The notes: a model not told the origin generated them from the letters alone. A stretch of DNA of 64,000 bases from Geothrix fermentans DSM 14018 (GCF_000428885.1 NZ_AUAU01000005.1:62001-126000); one strand, 5' to 3'; counted from the first letter of the stretch, positions 1 to 9,511 are shown. Numbers and translations: made by a program.

Positions 1-1
1 C

Positions 2-478
2 CAGGTGCTGCGGCCCATCCCTCCCATCGCCTACATCCCGCTCTCCATCCTGTGGTTCGGCCTGGGCAACCCGCCGGCGGTCTTCCTCATCAGCATCGGA
101 GCCTTCTTCCCGGTGCTGATGAACACGGTGACCGGCGTGCAGAACGTGGACAGCATCTACCTGCGCGTGGGCCGCAACCTGGGCGCCTCGCGGTACACCC
201 AGTTCACCCGGATCATCCTGCCCGCCGCCACGCCCTACATCTTCACCGGGGCGCGCATCGGCATGGGCACGGCCTTCATCGTGGTGATCGTCTCCGAGAT
301 GATCGCCGTGAACAACGGGCTGGGCTACCGCATCCTGGAGGCGCGCGAGTACCTCTGGTCCGACAAGATCATCGCGGGCATGTTCACCATCGGGCTCCTG
401 GGCCTGGGCATCGACACGGTCATGAGCCGCCTCAGCTCGCGCATGCTGCGCTGGCACCGGGGCCTGGAGCAGGGATGA
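2..478 (+). CDS. ABC transporter permease, NitT/TauT type (5' truncated by window edge)
   Basis: C-terminal part of the inner-membrane channel subunit of an ABC importer of the nitrate/sulfonate/taurine class. The frame is open back to the window edge, so the true start lies outside; the GTG at 5 is probably internal, because LRPIPPIAYIPL is a mid-protein signature of SsuC/TauC permeases. The conserved cytoplasmic EAA-like loop is visible (GASRYTQFTRIILP...GARIG), flanked by hydrophobic segments. The stop overlaps the start of the ATPase gene by 4 bases (ATGA), so the two are translationally coupled. The substrate cannot be read from the sequence, and a substrate-binding protein gene is expected upstream. 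Confidence 0.9.
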   Translation, partial: QVLRPIPPIAYIPLSILWFGLGNPPAVFLISIGAFFPVLMNTVTGVQNVDSIYLRVGRNLGASRYTQFTRIILPAATPYIFTGARIGMGTAFIVVIVSEMIAVNNGLGYRILEAREYLWSDKIIAGMFTIGLLGLGIDTVMSRLSSRMLRWHRGLEQG

Positions 479-1278
479 ACGCGAACGCCAGCCACATCTC
501 CGTCCAGGCCGTCCACAAGGTCTTCCAGAGCGGCGGCCAGGACGTCTACGCCCTCAAGGCCATCGACCTGGAGATCGCCCGGGGCGAGTTCGTCTGCCTG
601 CTGGGCCCCTCCGGCTGCGGCAAGTCCACCCTGCTGAACGCCGTGGCGGGCTTCAGCCTGCCCAGCTCCGGCTCCATCGCCGTGGAGGGCGCGGCGGTGG
701 CGGCCCCGGGCCCCGATCGCGGCATGGTCTTCCAGGAATACGCGCTGTTCCCCTGGATGACCGTGGAGCAGAACATCGCCTTCGGCCTCCAGGTGAAGGG
801 CGAGGCCAAGCCGGCCATCCAGGCCCGGGTGGATGCCCTGCTGGAGCTCCTGCACCTCCAGGATTTCCGGAAGCGCTACCCCAAGGACCTCAGCGGCGGC
901 ATGCGCCAGCGCGTGGCCATCGCGCGGGTGCTGGCCCTGGACTCGCCCATCATGCTCATGGACGAGCCCTTCGGGGCCCTGGACGCGCTCACCCGCCGCA
1001 CCCTCCAGGACGAGCTTCTGCGGCTCTGGACCGAGCTGAGGAAGACCATCCTCTTCGTCACCCACAGCATCGAGGAGGCCCTCTACCTGGCGGACCGCAC
1101 GGTGGTGATGACCTACCGCCCCGGCACCATCAAGCGCGACCTGAAGGTGGACCTGCCCCGCCCCCGCGACGTGGCCAGCCCCGGCTTCAACGCTCTGAAG
1201 AAGGAGCTGAGCCAGCTGCTCATGGAAGAGCAGAACCGGCACGAGCAGGATGAGTTCCGGGGCGCGGCGGTGGACTAG
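475..1278 (+). CDS. ABC transporter ATP-binding protein, NitT/TauT (SsuB/TauB) type
   Basis: Nucleotide-binding subunit (267 aa) that powers the importer whose permease ends just upstream. Walker A is GPSGCGKST, the Q-loop region is MVFQEYALFPW, the ABC signature is LSGGMRQRVAIAR, Walker B is IMLMDEP with FGALDA as D-loop, and the switch histidine is in VTHSIEEA. The ATG at 475 overlaps the permease stop by 4 bases; this start begins the protein close to the usual first beta strand, so the longer upstream open frame is not used. The stop codon overlaps the stop of the convergent minus-strand gene in a shared CTAG. Confidence 0.95.
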   Translation: MNANASHISVQAVHKVFQSGGQDVYALKAIDLEIARGEFVCLLGPSGCGKSTLLNAVAGFSLPSSGSIAVEGAAVAAPGPDRGMVFQEYALFPWMTVEQNIAFGLQVKGEAKPAIQARVDALLELLHLQDFRKRYPKDLSGGMRQRVAIARVLALDSPIMLMDEPFGALDALTRRTLQDELLRLWTELRKTILFVTHSIEEALYLADRTVVMTYRPGTIKRDLKVDLPRPRDVASPGFNALKKELSQLLMEEQNRHEQDEFRGAAVD

Positions 1279-2333
1279 GGCGCGCCGCGCGGGGCTGGAC
1301 TGGAAGCCAGGCGGTCGTGCCAGAAAAGCAGTTCGATGCCGACGCCCAACCGATACTCCCGCCTCCAGCGATTCGCCCGGTTCCACTCGATCTCTGGCAT
1401 GACGACGCAGTAGATCCAGCGGTTCCGCAGCTCACGCTTGAGAAAGCACGTGAGGAGGTACCGGTTCTCCTGCCCCGGCGTGCCGAAGGCGCTGAACCGG
1501 AGGCTCGTGCCTTTGGCCATGTCCCCGCCGCTGATGCGCCGGCCGATGTCGCTTTCCCGGAGGAGTTCTGTGATGTAGCCGAGGCTGAGGCTGACCTCCC
1601 ACTCCCAGCCCCGGCCGCCGGTCTGGGTCGTCCAGTCGGTTTCCCGTTTTTTCTCGCTCCACTTGAAGGATGCGGCCGGCCGGAGGTTCCAGAAGCCCTG
1701 CCATCGGTCCCCCATCAGGGACGTGATTTCCCCGGCGCCATCCTTGCTTTCCCAGTACATCCGCTCGAAGGGATAGACCTTCCAGTGTCCAGCAGTCCAC
1801 GTGGGGCTCCAGTCCAGGTGCGTGTAGAGCTGGGGGCGGAGGCTGGTCAGGAGGCCCAGCGTCGCGTGGAAATCATCCCTCCAGTTCCGCTCCACCCCGA
1901 TCCGCCCCGCCCGCCGAGCCTCGATGGGGGGCGCACCAGGCGTCAGCGTGGGGTCGTGGGTGGTCACTTTCAGCTTCAGGCGGCGGTCCACATTGGGGAG
2001 ATAGACCTTCGCATCCAGGTCGAGGAGGCCTTTCAGGTGGAAGCGGCTCGCCGCATCCAGATCAGGGAGGGCGTACAGGCCCAGCCGAAGTTCGAAGGGC
2101 GGCACCGGAAGCGGCTCAGCCCCCTTGCGCACGAACCAGCGGTCGATCCGCTCCACCCGCGGTTGCAGGAAGTGGTACGTCCTCGCCTGAAATTGATCCA
2201 GCCGCTGGCCGAATGAGGCGGGAACGGGGGGGCCCGGTTCCTCGCCAGCCCAGGCGCACCCGGGCCATGAGCCCCACAGGAGCGGCAGCACGCCGGATCG
2301 GAGGCATCCGCAGGTTCGCGGGAAGGCTCGCAT
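1275..2333 (-). CDS. hypothetical exported protein, probably outer-membrane associated
   Basis: I do not recognise a named family. The chosen ATG at 2333 gives an Arg-containing N-terminus followed by a hydrophobic stretch (SGVLPLLWGSWPGCAWA) that reads as a signal peptide with an A-W-A cleavage region; a start at 2375 would add 14 residues. The mature protein (about 320 aa) has many short alternating strands rich in W, R, Y and F, such as LGYITELL and YRLGVGIELLFW near the end, as in small beta-barrel or outer-membrane-attached proteins. No catalytic motif was seen. It is convergent with the ABC transporter genes and shares their final CTAG. Confidence 0.6.
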   Translation of the reverse strand: MRAFPRTCGCLRSGVLPLLWGSWPGCAWAGEEPGPPVPASFGQRLDQFQARTYHFLQPRVERIDRWFVRKGAEPLPVPPFELRLGLYALPDLDAASRFHLKGLLDLDAKVYLPNVDRRLKLKVTTHDPTLTPGAPPIEARRAGRIGVERNWRDDFHATLGLLTSLRPQLYTHLDWSPTWTAGHWKVYPFERMYWESKDGAGEITSLMGDRWQGFWNLRPAASFKWSEKKRETDWTTQTGGRGWEWEVSLSLGYITELLRESDIGRRISGGDMAKGTSLRFSAFGTPGQENRYLLTCFLKRELRNRWIYCVVMPEIEWNRANRWRREYRLGVGIELLFWHDRLASSPAPRGAP

Positions 2334-2444
2334 GGGACCCACCTGCCCAAGGCAGGCCAGTGTCCCACCGAACAAGGCTGCCGTGACCCAGTAACTGGAT
2401 CAGAGGGCCTATGTCGGCTCTGTGTCGTGGCGGAGCGGTGGAGC

Positions 2445-2639
2445 CTATTTCTTGGGGGAGGTGCTCACGCCCACTACCGAATAGAGCGGGCAGAACCCCG
2501 TGAAGGCGGTCACCAGCGGCACGAGGCCGATGAGCCCAAACCAGCGGGCGCTTCCCTTCAGCAGGAAGACCAGGCTCAGCAGCGCGAGCCCGGCCAGAAT
2601 GCGTACGACCTTGTCGGTGCCTCCGATGTTCATCTGCAT
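2445..2639 (-). CDS. DUF2892 (YgaP-like) small inner-membrane protein
   Basis: A 64-residue protein with the N-terminal MNIGGTDKVVRILAG pattern and two hydrophobic segments (LAGLALLSLVFLL and LIGLVPLVTAFTGFCPLY) typical of DUF2892. The conserved GFCPLY Cys-Pro is present at the end of the second helix. Family members are short membrane proteins, sometimes fused to rhodanese domains; the molecular role is not established. A near-perfect ribosome binding site (AAGGAGGT) lies 5 bases upstream. It follows the 105-aa membrane protein gene by 10 bases, so the two are probably co-transcribed. Confidence 0.85.
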   Translation of the reverse strand: MQMNIGGTDKVVRILAGLALLSLVFLLKGSARWFGLIGLVPLVTAFTGFCPLYSVVGVSTSPKK

Positions 2640-2649
2640 GGAACCTCCT

Positions 2650-2967
2650 TCAGGGGTGAGGGGGGAGGGTCGGCGGAACGGGAAGGGCGTCCGGCCCCCG
2701 GCCCCGGGTAGCGAGGGCCACGGCCAGGGTCCAGAGGGGCGCCAGGTTGAGCCAGGGCACGGCCTCGGTGATGAAGGAGGGCAGGAAGGCCCAGTGGAAG
2801 CCGAGCAGGGCCCACATCACGACCATGGTGGCCAAGTCCAGGCCCGCACCCAGGAACCAGCCTCCGGGCCCGCTGAGATCCGCGGGGACCTGGATGGCAT
2901 CCACGGCGAGGGCGATGGTCCATGCCACGCGGAGGCGGGTCTTGCTGAGGGGCGCCTTGGGGGACAT
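2650..2967 (-). CDS. hypothetical small integral membrane protein
   Basis: A 105-residue protein of unknown family with about three hydrophobic segments (VAWTIALAVDAIQVP, ATMVVMWALLGFHWAFLP and LNLAPLWTLAVALA). The loop LLGFHWAFLPSFITE is the most distinctive part. The C-terminal tail is Pro-rich. It sits directly upstream of the DUF2892 gene on the same strand. No catalytic or binding motif can be named; the call rests on coding character, membrane pattern and operon position. Confidence 0.6.
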   Translation of the reverse strand: MSPKAPLSKTRLRVAWTIALAVDAIQVPADLSGPGGWFLGAGLDLATMVVMWALLGFHWAFLPSFITEAVPWLNLAPLWTLAVALATRGRGPDALPVPPTLPPHP

Positions 2968-3016
2968 GCCGGCAGTCTAGCGGAAGTCCGGCCTCCCGGG
3001 GGGGCCCGCCTCCTGC

Positions 3017-3493
3017 TCAGCGACGGGCCTTCCCCGTGGCGCGTTCGATGCGGATGCGCACCACCGCCGTGCGGAAGAGGTCCTTGCCGATCTCGCGATC
3101 CACCACCTCGGAGTGCTCCGGCGCGAAGCGCAGGCCCAGGGCCCGCAGGGCCTCCCGCTTCTCCGCCTCATCCTCGACCAGCTCCGCGCGGCCGAAGACG
3201 ATGACGCTGGCGTAGCGGGTGGCCAGCTCCGCCGGGATGGGTTCCGCCAGGGTCACGGCGCAGTAGGACACCTTCGGATTGAAGGCCAGGTTGGCCAGCT
3301 TGTGGCCCTTCGTGGCGCAGTGGAGGATCAGGCCGCCATCCATCACCGCGTGGTTCACGGGCACCGCGTAGGGCCAGCCGTCGGCGTCCACCGTGGCCAG
3401 CACGCCCCACTCCGCCTCCCGCAGCAGGGCCAGGGTCTCGGCTTCGCCCAGCTCCCGGTCCCGGCGGCGCATGGGATGCTCCGGGGCGTTCAC
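3017..3493 (-). CDS. pyridoxamine 5'-phosphate oxidase-like (NimA-type) flavin-binding protein
   Basis: A 158-residue split-barrel protein of the PPOX superfamily. The segments EWGVLATVDADGWPYAVPVNH and LILHCATKGHKLANL match the cofactor-binding core of NimA-like proteins, which bind FMN or haem and reduce small substrates; in Bacteroides NimA confers nitroimidazole resistance. The exact substrate here is unknown. The GTG start at 3493 overlaps the mutS stop by 4 bases (GTGA), so translation is coupled to mutS. An in-frame ATG eight codons in (MRRRDRE) is an alternative start. Confidence 0.85.
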   Translation of the reverse strand: MNAPEHPMRRRDRELGEAETLALLREAEWGVLATVDADGWPYAVPVNHAVMDGGLILHCATKGHKLANLAFNPKVSYCAVTLAEPIPAELATRYASVIVFGRAELVEDEAEKREALRALGLRFAPEHSEVVDREIGKDLFRTAVVRIRIERATGKARR

Positions 3494-6018
3494 GCCCGCT
3501 CCTTCTGCTTCATGGCCAGCCAGTTCAGGGCCTCCAGCGGCGTCATGCGGCTGAGGTCCAGGGCCTCCAGCTCGGTGCGGAGAGCATCAGGTTCCACTTC
3601 GAAAAGCGGCAGCGCAGGTTGCGATGGCATGGGGGCCCGGGGCGGCGCCTCCGGCGCCTGGGCCAGCAGCCGCTGGGCCTTCTGGATGACAGCCCTCGGC
3701 AGGCCCGCCAGCCGCGCCACCTGGATGCCGTAGCTGCGGTCCGCCGGCCCGGGCGCCACGCGGTGGAGGAAGTGCAGCTGCTCCTCCCACTCCTGCACCT
3801 CCACATGGAGGTTCTGGATGCGGGCATCATCGGCCAGCTTGGTCATCTCGAAGTAGTGCGTGGCGAAGAGTGTGCGGGGCGCGCCTCCTTTCAGATCACG
3901 CAGAAACACGGCGATGGCCTCCGCCAGGGCCAGGCCGTCCCGCGTGGAGGTGCCGCGGCCGATCTCGTCGAGGATCACCAGGCTCGCCGCCGTGGCCTGG
4001 TTGAGGATGCGGGCCGTCTCCGTCATCTCCACCATGAAGGTGGACTGGCCCTTGGCCAGCTGGTCGGACGCGCCGATGCGCGTGAAGATGCGGTCCACCA
4101 GCCCGAAGCGCATGAGCTCGGCGGGCACGAAGGAGCCTGCCTGGGCCAGCACCACCAGCAGGGCCGCCGTGCGCAGGAAGGTGGACTTACCGCCCATGTT
4201 CGGGCCCGTCACCACGGCCATGGGCTGCCCGGCCGTGAACTGGAGGTCGTTGGGGATGCATTCGCGGCCCAGGCGCGCCTCCAGCATGGGATGCCGGGCG
4301 GAGGCCAGCACCAGCTCGCGGTCCTCGCCCAGCTCGGGACGGGTCCACCCCGACAGCCGCGCCCGCTCGGCCAGGGCCGCCAGCACGTCCAGCGCAGCCA
4401 CGGCCCGGGCCAGGCGCGTGAGGTCCGCCCGGTGTTCCAGGACGAGGGCCAGCAGGCGCTGGAACTGGGCGGCCTCCAGGCGGGCCTGGTCGCTTTCGGC
4501 GCTCAGCAGGCGCTGCTCGAAGGCCACCAGCTTCTCCGTGGTGAAGCGCTCGGCGTTGGCCAGGGTCTGCTTGCGCAGGAAGTGGGCGGGCACGGCGCCC
4601 AGGTTGGCCTTGGTGATCTCGAAGTAGTAGCCGAACACCCGGTTGTACTTGATCTTCAGGCTCTGGATGCCCGAGGCGGCGCGCTCTTCTTCCTCGAGCT
4701 CCAGCATCACCTGCTTGGCGTCCCGGGCCAGGCGGCGCACGGCGTCCAGCTCCGCGTCCACGCCCTCGCGAATGAGGCCGCCCTTCTCTGGATCGAGGGG
4801 CGGAAGTTCGGCGAGGACTCGCTGAACTTCCGTAAGCAAGGGCGTGCAAAGCGGAGTGCCCGAAGGCCAGAGGCCCAGCTCCGCCACCTCGTCCGCCCAG
4901 CCCTCATCCTGGATTTTCGCGGGCAGCTTCTGGAGCACCGCCAGGCCCTCGCGGAGCTGGGCCAGCTCCGGCGGGGTGGCGAGGCCCAGGGCCACGCGGC
5001 CCAGCAGGCGGTCGAGATCCGGCACCTGGGCCAGCAGGGCCTGGATGGGCGCGCGGCGGCGGTCCTCCGTGAGCCAGGCCACCTGGGACCAGCGGCGCTC
5101 CAGGGTGGCGCGGTCCCGCAGGGGCTGCTCCAGCCAGGCCTTCAGCAGCCGCGAGCCCAGGCGGGTGCGGCACTGGTCCAGCAGGGCCAGCAGCGAGCCC
5201 GGGCGGCCGCCGTCCAGGCCATTGGCCAGCACTTCCAGGTGCCGGGCGCTGGTGGCGTCCAGCAGGGGACCCGCGGCGCCCAGTTCCAGGGACACACCCT
5301 GGAGGTGCGCGGGGCGGCCTTTCTGGGTGGCCTCGACGTGGTCCAGCAGGGCCGCCAGGGCGCCCAGGGCCGCCGGATAAGGATCGAGGCCCACGCCCTC
5401 CAGGTGCTGCCAGCCGAAGAAGGCCAGCACCTGCTGCTTCGCGCGGGAAGCCTCGAAGCGCCAGGCGGGCAGGCGCGTGCGGGCGGCTTCCAGGCCGAAG
5501 GCATTCTCGGCACCCTCGGCCAGGATCAGCTCCTGGGGGCCCAGGCGCTCCAGGGTGGCCCGCAGGGCCTCCTCGCCTTCGCCGGGGAGCACGCGCAGCG
5601 CGCCGGAGGCCAGCTGCAGCAGGGCCAGGCCCCAGGTGCCGCCCGAGCGGTGCAGCGCGCAGAGCCAGCGGGCGTCGTCATCCAGCCAGGTGCCGGGCGT
5701 GATGATGCGCTTGATGGCGCGGGGCAGGAGGCCCTTCACCTCCTCGGCCTTGGCCGTGGGCTCGGCGATGGCCGCGGAGAAGCCCGCCGCCAGCAGCTTG
5801 GGGAGGTAGGAGTCGAGGGCGAAATGGGGCACGCCGCACATGGGCGTCTCCGAGTCCGTGCCCTTGCCGCGCAGGGTGAGCGCGATCTCCAGCACCGGCG
5901 CCGCCCGCACCGCATCCTCGCCCAGGATCTCGTAGAAGTCCCCCATGCGCGTGAGCAGCACGGCCTCCCCCGCCTCGCGCTTGAGGCCCGCGATCTGCTG
6001 CATCATCGGAGTGGACAT
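3490..6018 (-). CDS. mutS: DNA mismatch repair protein MutS
   Basis: Mismatch-recognition ATPase of 842 aa, the normal length for MutS1. The mismatch-reading Phe-X-Glu motif is at F28-Y29-E30 (MGDFYE). The connector, lever and clamp regions follow, then the C-terminal ABC-type ATPase with Walker A GPNMGGKST near residue 605, Walker B region LVILDEIGRGTST and the conserved ATHYFE histidine. MutS binds mispaired DNA and recruits MutL; no mutL is in this window. The ATG at 6018 is the start. It is followed by the PPOX gene with a 4-base overlap, an unusual partner for mutS. Confidence 0.98.
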   Translation of the reverse strand: MSTPMMQQIAGLKREAGEAVLLTRMGDFYEILGEDAVRAAPVLEIALTLRGKGTDSETPMCGVPHFALDSYLPKLLAAGFSAAIAEPTAKAEEVKGLLPRAIKRIITPGTWLDDDARWLCALHRSGGTWGLALLQLASGALRVLPGEGEEALRATLERLGPQELILAEGAENAFGLEAARTRLPAWRFEASRAKQQVLAFFGWQHLEGVGLDPYPAALGALAALLDHVEATQKGRPAHLQGVSLELGAAGPLLDATSARHLEVLANGLDGGRPGSLLALLDQCRTRLGSRLLKAWLEQPLRDRATLERRWSQVAWLTEDRRRAPIQALLAQVPDLDRLLGRVALGLATPPELAQLREGLAVLQKLPAKIQDEGWADEVAELGLWPSGTPLCTPLLTEVQRVLAELPPLDPEKGGLIREGVDAELDAVRRLARDAKQVMLELEEEERAASGIQSLKIKYNRVFGYYFEITKANLGAVPAHFLRKQTLANAERFTTEKLVAFEQRLLSAESDQARLEAAQFQRLLALVLEHRADLTRLARAVAALDVLAALAERARLSGWTRPELGEDRELVLASARHPMLEARLGRECIPNDLQFTAGQPMAVVTGPNMGGKSTFLRTAALLVVLAQAGSFVPAELMRFGLVDRIFTRIGASDQLAKGQSTFMVEMTETARILNQATAASLVILDEIGRGTSTRDGLALAEAIAVFLRDLKGGAPRTLFATHYFEMTKLADDARIQNLHVEVQEWEEQLHFLHRVAPGPADRSYGIQVARLAGLPRAVIQKAQRLLAQAPEAPPRAPMPSQPALPLFEVEPDALRTELEALDLSRMTPLEALNWLAMKQKERA

Positions 6019-6054
6019 GGGTGCTCGCCGTTCAATCAGAGATGAATGATCAGG

Positions 6055-6516
6055 TTAAGCGGAGGGCTGCGGAGGAGAGGAGGAAAGCGGAGAGATGCGG
6101 GGGTTCAGGATCCGCTTGATGCCCCCGTCTCTTAGCGGCCAGCGCCAGAAGTTCAGGAGAAGCCCCACCCGCTTTCTGCGAAGCGGAGGTAGGTCAGAAG
6201 CTGGGCCTCGTGGAAGTCTGTCAAGCGTTCCACCGTTTTCAACTCCAGGACGAGCTGATCCTCCACCAGGAGATCGATGCGGTAGGCGCCTGGAATCTGA
6301 ATCTCTCCATAGCTGATATCGAGTGCAACCTGGCGCTGGACGCGAAGTCCGGCTTTTTCCCATCTCATAGGCCAGGCAAGCTTCATAGGCGCTTTCGAGC
6401 AACCCGGGGCCAAGTTCTCGCTGGACCTTGACCGCACACCCGAGGACCACCTCAGAGAGTGACTCAAGCTCCAAACCTCCGCTTTCCTCTGCCACTCGGC
6501 AATCCTCCGCTTCCAT
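6055..6516 (-). pseudogene. GxxExxY family protein, interrupted by two compensating frameshifts
   Basis: The N-terminal frame carries the family signature GLLESAY (G-x-x-E-x-x-Y) and runs to about 6360. The homologous sequence then continues in another minus-strand frame (EKAGLRVQRQVALD...RIDLLVEDQLVLELKTVERL...LLTYLRF) to about 6175. It returns to the first frame for the typical ending RVGLLLNF...GGIKRILNP. One extra G at 6359-6361 and one missing A in the run at 6173-6175 restore a full-length product if corrected. The first frame stays open throughout, so a chimeric 153-aa protein could be made, but its middle third would be unrelated to the family. GxxExxY proteins have no firmly established function. 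Sequencing error at homopolymers is an alternative to true decay. Confidence 0.75.
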
Positions 6517-6770
6517 CAGCAGGCTTTTCTGCCTGATCCAACCAAGGCGCCAGGGCCGATGTTTCCTGGATGCCTACGATCTTCCCATAAACCTTCCAGC
6601 CCAAAGCCGCATCGCTGGGCGCGGCGCAGCCAGGCACCTCTCTGGAAGGTCCAGTGGTCGGTCTGCGGTCCCGTCGCCTGGGAGGGCACAGGCGGTTTCT
6701 CCTGCTGGCATTGCTGCCCTCCAGATCGCAAAATGGTTGTTCCAACCTCCATGACAACCAGGAGCACAGC

Positions 6771-8297
6771 ATGGCCACCCCCACTGAGGATCGCATCAGG
6801 AACGTCTCCCTCCGCGACCGGATCTGCTTCGCCCCGGAAGCGGCGGCGCTCATCAAGAAGGGCTACCGGGTGGGCATGAGCGGCTTCACCGGCTCGGGCT
6901 ATCCCAAGCTCGTCCCCCAGGCCCTGGCGGAGCACATCCTCCGGGAGCACAGCCGGGGCGGCTCCTTCAAGATCTCGGTGATGACCGGCGCCTCCACCAG
7001 CTCCGAGCTGGACGGCGCGCTGGCCATGGTGGACGGCATCGAGCTCCGCATGCCCTACAACTCCGATCCCACGGCCCGGGAGAAGATCAACACCGGCAAG
7101 ATGGAGTACTTCGATTTCCACCTGGGTTCCGTGGCCCAGTACGTGAAATCCGGGTTCTTCGGCGACCTTGACGTGGCCATCGTGGAGGTCACGGGCATCA
7201 CGGAGGACGGCCGGCTCATCCCCTCCACGTCCGTGGGCAACAACCAGGCCTTCATCGACTGCGCCCGGGAGGTGATCCTCGAGGTCAACCACTACCAGCC
7301 CATGGAGCTGGAGGGCATGCACGACGTGTTCGAGCCGCCCATGCCGCCGCACCGCCAGCCCATCATGATCACCAGGCCCGCCGACCGCATCGGCTCGCCC
7401 TACCTCACCTGCCCCCCCGAGAAGATCAAGGCCATCGTCGAGACGGACCACCCCGACCGCACCACCGTCTTCAAGGACGTGGACGCCAACTCCAAGGCCA
7501 TCTCGCGCCACATCCTCGACTTCTTCGAGCACGAGGTGAAGAAGGGCCGCCTCCCGGCCAACCTGCTCCCGCTCCAGTCGGGCGTGGGCAATGTGGCCAA
7601 CGCCGTGCTCTACGGCCTGCTGGATTCGGACTTCAAGGACCTGACCGTCTACACCGAGGTCATCCAGGACGGCCTGCTGGCCCTGATCGACGCCGGCAAA
7701 GTGGACTTCGCCTCGGCCACGGCCTTCTCCGTCTCTCCCGAAGTGGTGGAGCGGTTCAAGCAGAACGTCTCCGCCTACAAGGACAAGATCATCCTGCGCC
7801 CCCAGTCCATCAGCAACCACGTCGAGGTGATCAAGCGGCTGGGCGTGCTGGCCATGAACGGCTGCGTCGAGTTCGACCTCTACGGCAACGTCAACTCCAC
7901 GCATGTGAACGGCACGCGGATCATCAACGGCATCGGCGGCTCCGGCGACTTCGCCCGCAACTCCTTCATCAGCATCTTCACCACGCCGAGCATCGCGGGG
8001 CGGAACGGCGGCATCTCCTGCGTGGTCCCCATGGTCAGCCACGTGGACCACTCGGAGCACGACGTGGACATCGTCGTCACCGAGCAGGGCCTCGCCGACC
8101 TGCGGGGCACCTCGCCCAAGCAGCGGGCCATCCAGATCATCGACAAGTGCGTGCATCCCAGCTACCGGGATCAGCTGAAGGACTACTACCAGTACGCGCT
8201 GAATTCCTCGCCAGGGAAGCACACCCCCCATATGCTCGAGGAGGCCTTCAGCTGGCACCTGCGGTTCCAACGGACCGGATTCATGCACAAGAGCTAG
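6771..8297 (+). CDS. succinyl-CoA:acetate CoA-transferase / acetyl-CoA hydrolase family protein
   Basis: A 508-residue class I CoA-transferase that moves CoA between acetyl-CoA/acetate and succinyl-CoA/succinate, closing an acetate-oxidising TCA cycle. The catalytic glutamate is E296 in VYTEVIQDG, aligning with the active-site Glu of AarC-type enzymes, and the CoA-binding loop GIGGSGDFARN is present near residue 390. Length matches AarC/Cat1 (about 505 aa). The ATG at 6771 has AGGAG 6 bases upstream and starts at the family's usual N-terminus, so the longer open frame from 6654 is rejected. Butyrate or propionate specificity cannot be excluded from sequence alone. Confidence 0.92.
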   Translation: MATPTEDRIRNVSLRDRICFAPEAAALIKKGYRVGMSGFTGSGYPKLVPQALAEHILREHSRGGSFKISVMTGASTSSELDGALAMVDGIELRMPYNSDPTAREKINTGKMEYFDFHLGSVAQYVKSGFFGDLDVAIVEVTGITEDGRLIPSTSVGNNQAFIDCAREVILEVNHYQPMELEGMHDVFEPPMPPHRQPIMITRPADRIGSPYLTCPPEKIKAIVETDHPDRTTVFKDVDANSKAISRHILDFFEHEVKKGRLPANLLPLQSGVGNVANAVLYGLLDSDFKDLTVYTEVIQDGLLALIDAGKVDFASATAFSVSPEVVERFKQNVSAYKDKIILRPQSISNHVEVIKRLGVLAMNGCVEFDLYGNVNSTHVNGTRIINGIGGSGDFARNSFISIFTTPSIAGRNGGISCVVPMVSHVDHSEHDVDIVVTEQGLADLRGTSPKQRAIQIIDKCVHPSYRDQLKDYYQYALNSSPGKHTPHMLEEAFSWHLRFQRTGFMHKS

Positions 8298-8369
8298 GTC
8301 CGGAGGCATCTCCGGTGGCCCAGCCTGGAGGTTCCGGGCCGGGCCACCGGCCCCTCCGGGGAACCTGCC

Positions 8370-9461
8370 ATGGAACGCGTGGAGTGCATTGTCATCGGCG
8401 GCGGGGTCGTGGGCCTGGCCCTGGCCCGCGAGCTGGCCCTCCGGGGCCGCGAGGTGGTGCTGCTGGAGGCCGAGAACCGCGTCGGCACCGGCATCAGCTC
8501 CCGCAACAGCGAGGTCATCCACGCGGGGATCTACTACCCGGCCGGCTCCCTGAAGGCCCGCCTCTGCGTGGCCGGGAACCGGGCCCTCTACGCCTACTGC
8601 GCCGCCCATGCCGTGGCGCACCGGCGCTGCGGCAAGCTCATCGTCGCCACGGAGCCCGGCCAAGTGGAGGCCCTGCGGGGCCTTGAGGCCCGGGCCCGGG
8701 CCAACGGCGTGCAGGACCTCCAGTGGCTGGAGGCGGACGAGGCCCGCCGCCTGGAGCCCGGGCTCCGCTGCGCCGCGGCCCTGCTCTCCCCCAGCACCGG
8801 CATCGTGGACAGCCACGGCCTCATGCGGGCCCTGCGCATGGAAGCGGAGGCCGCGGGCGCCGCCGTGGTGCTGAAGAGCCCCGTCCTCGGCGGCATGGAC
8901 ACGCCGGAGGGCCTGCGGGTGGAGGTGGGCGGGGCCGAGCCCATGAGCCTCACGGCGGAGCGCGTGTTCAACTGCGCGGGCCTGGGCGCCCAGGCCGTGG
9001 CGCGGGGCTTTGCGGGGATCCGGCCCGGCAGTGTTCCGCCCCTCCACCTCTCGAAGGGCAGCTACTTCTCTCTGGCCGGGGCGGCCCCCTTCTCGCGGCT
9101 GGTCTATCCCGTCCCCGACCAGAGCCACCTGGGCGTGCACCTCACCCTGGACCTGGCGGGCCAGGCCCGCTTCGGGCCGGACCTGGAGTGGGTGGACCGG
9201 GAGGACTACGACGTGGACCTCCGCCGGGCGGACGGCTTCTATGCCGAGGTGCGCAAGTACTGGCCGGACCTGCCGGATGGCGCCCTCCAGCCCGCCTACG
9301 CGGGCATCCGCCCCAAGCTGCACGGGCCGGGCGAGCCGGCGCCGGACTTCCTCATCCAGCGGGAGGAGGTCCACGGCATCCCCGGCCTGGTGAACCTCTT
9401 CGGCATCGAGTCCCCGGGCCTCACCGCCTGCCTCGCCCTGGCGGGGGAGGCAGCGGGTTAG
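8370..9461 (+). CDS. FAD-dependent oxidoreductase, L-2-hydroxyglutarate oxidase-like (DAO family)
   Basis: A 363-residue flavoprotein of the D-amino-acid oxidase superfamily. The N-terminus has the dinucleotide-binding motif [12 protein letters not shown] followed by an acidic strand end ([11 protein letters not shown]). The segment [15 protein letters not shown] is characteristic of LhgO/L-2-hydroxyglutarate dehydrogenases, and the C-terminus has the FAD contact region [17 protein letters not shown]. Such enzymes oxidise L-2-hydroxyglutarate to 2-oxoglutarate and feed electrons to the quinone pool or oxygen. It follows the CoA-transferase gene by 72 bases on the same strand. Substrate assignment is by family resemblance only. 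Confidence 0.85.
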   Translation: MERVECIVIGGGVVGLALARELALRGREVVLLEAENRVGTGISSRNSEVIHAGIYYPAGSLKARLCVAGNRALYAYCAAHAVAHRRCGKLIVATEPGQVEALRGLEARARANGVQDLQWLEADEARRLEPGLRCAAALLSPSTGIVDSHGLMRALRMEAEAAGAAVVLKSPVLGGMDTPEGLRVEVGGAEPMSLTAERVFNCAGLGAQAVARGFAGIRPGSVPPLHLSKGSYFSLAGAAPFSRLVYPVPDQSHLGVHLTLDLAGQARFGPDLEWVDREDYDVDLRRADGFYAEVRKYWPDLPDGALQPAYAGIRPKLHGPGEPAPDFLIQREEVHGIPGLVNLFGIESPGLTACLALAGEAAG

Positions 9462-9511
9462 GTAGGGAATTCCCTCTTCCCTTGCAGGGCCGACTATCCT
9501 GGGGCCAGTCC

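Noticed and set aside
1275..1278. Shared CTAG of convergent stop codons as a designed control element
   Set aside because: Overlapping convergent stops are common in compact genomes, and no hairpin accompanies this one.
8298..8369. CCGGAG-GCAT-CTCCGG hairpin after the CoA-transferase gene as a terminator
   Set aside because: Short stem and no T-run; it may be chance in G+C-rich DNA.
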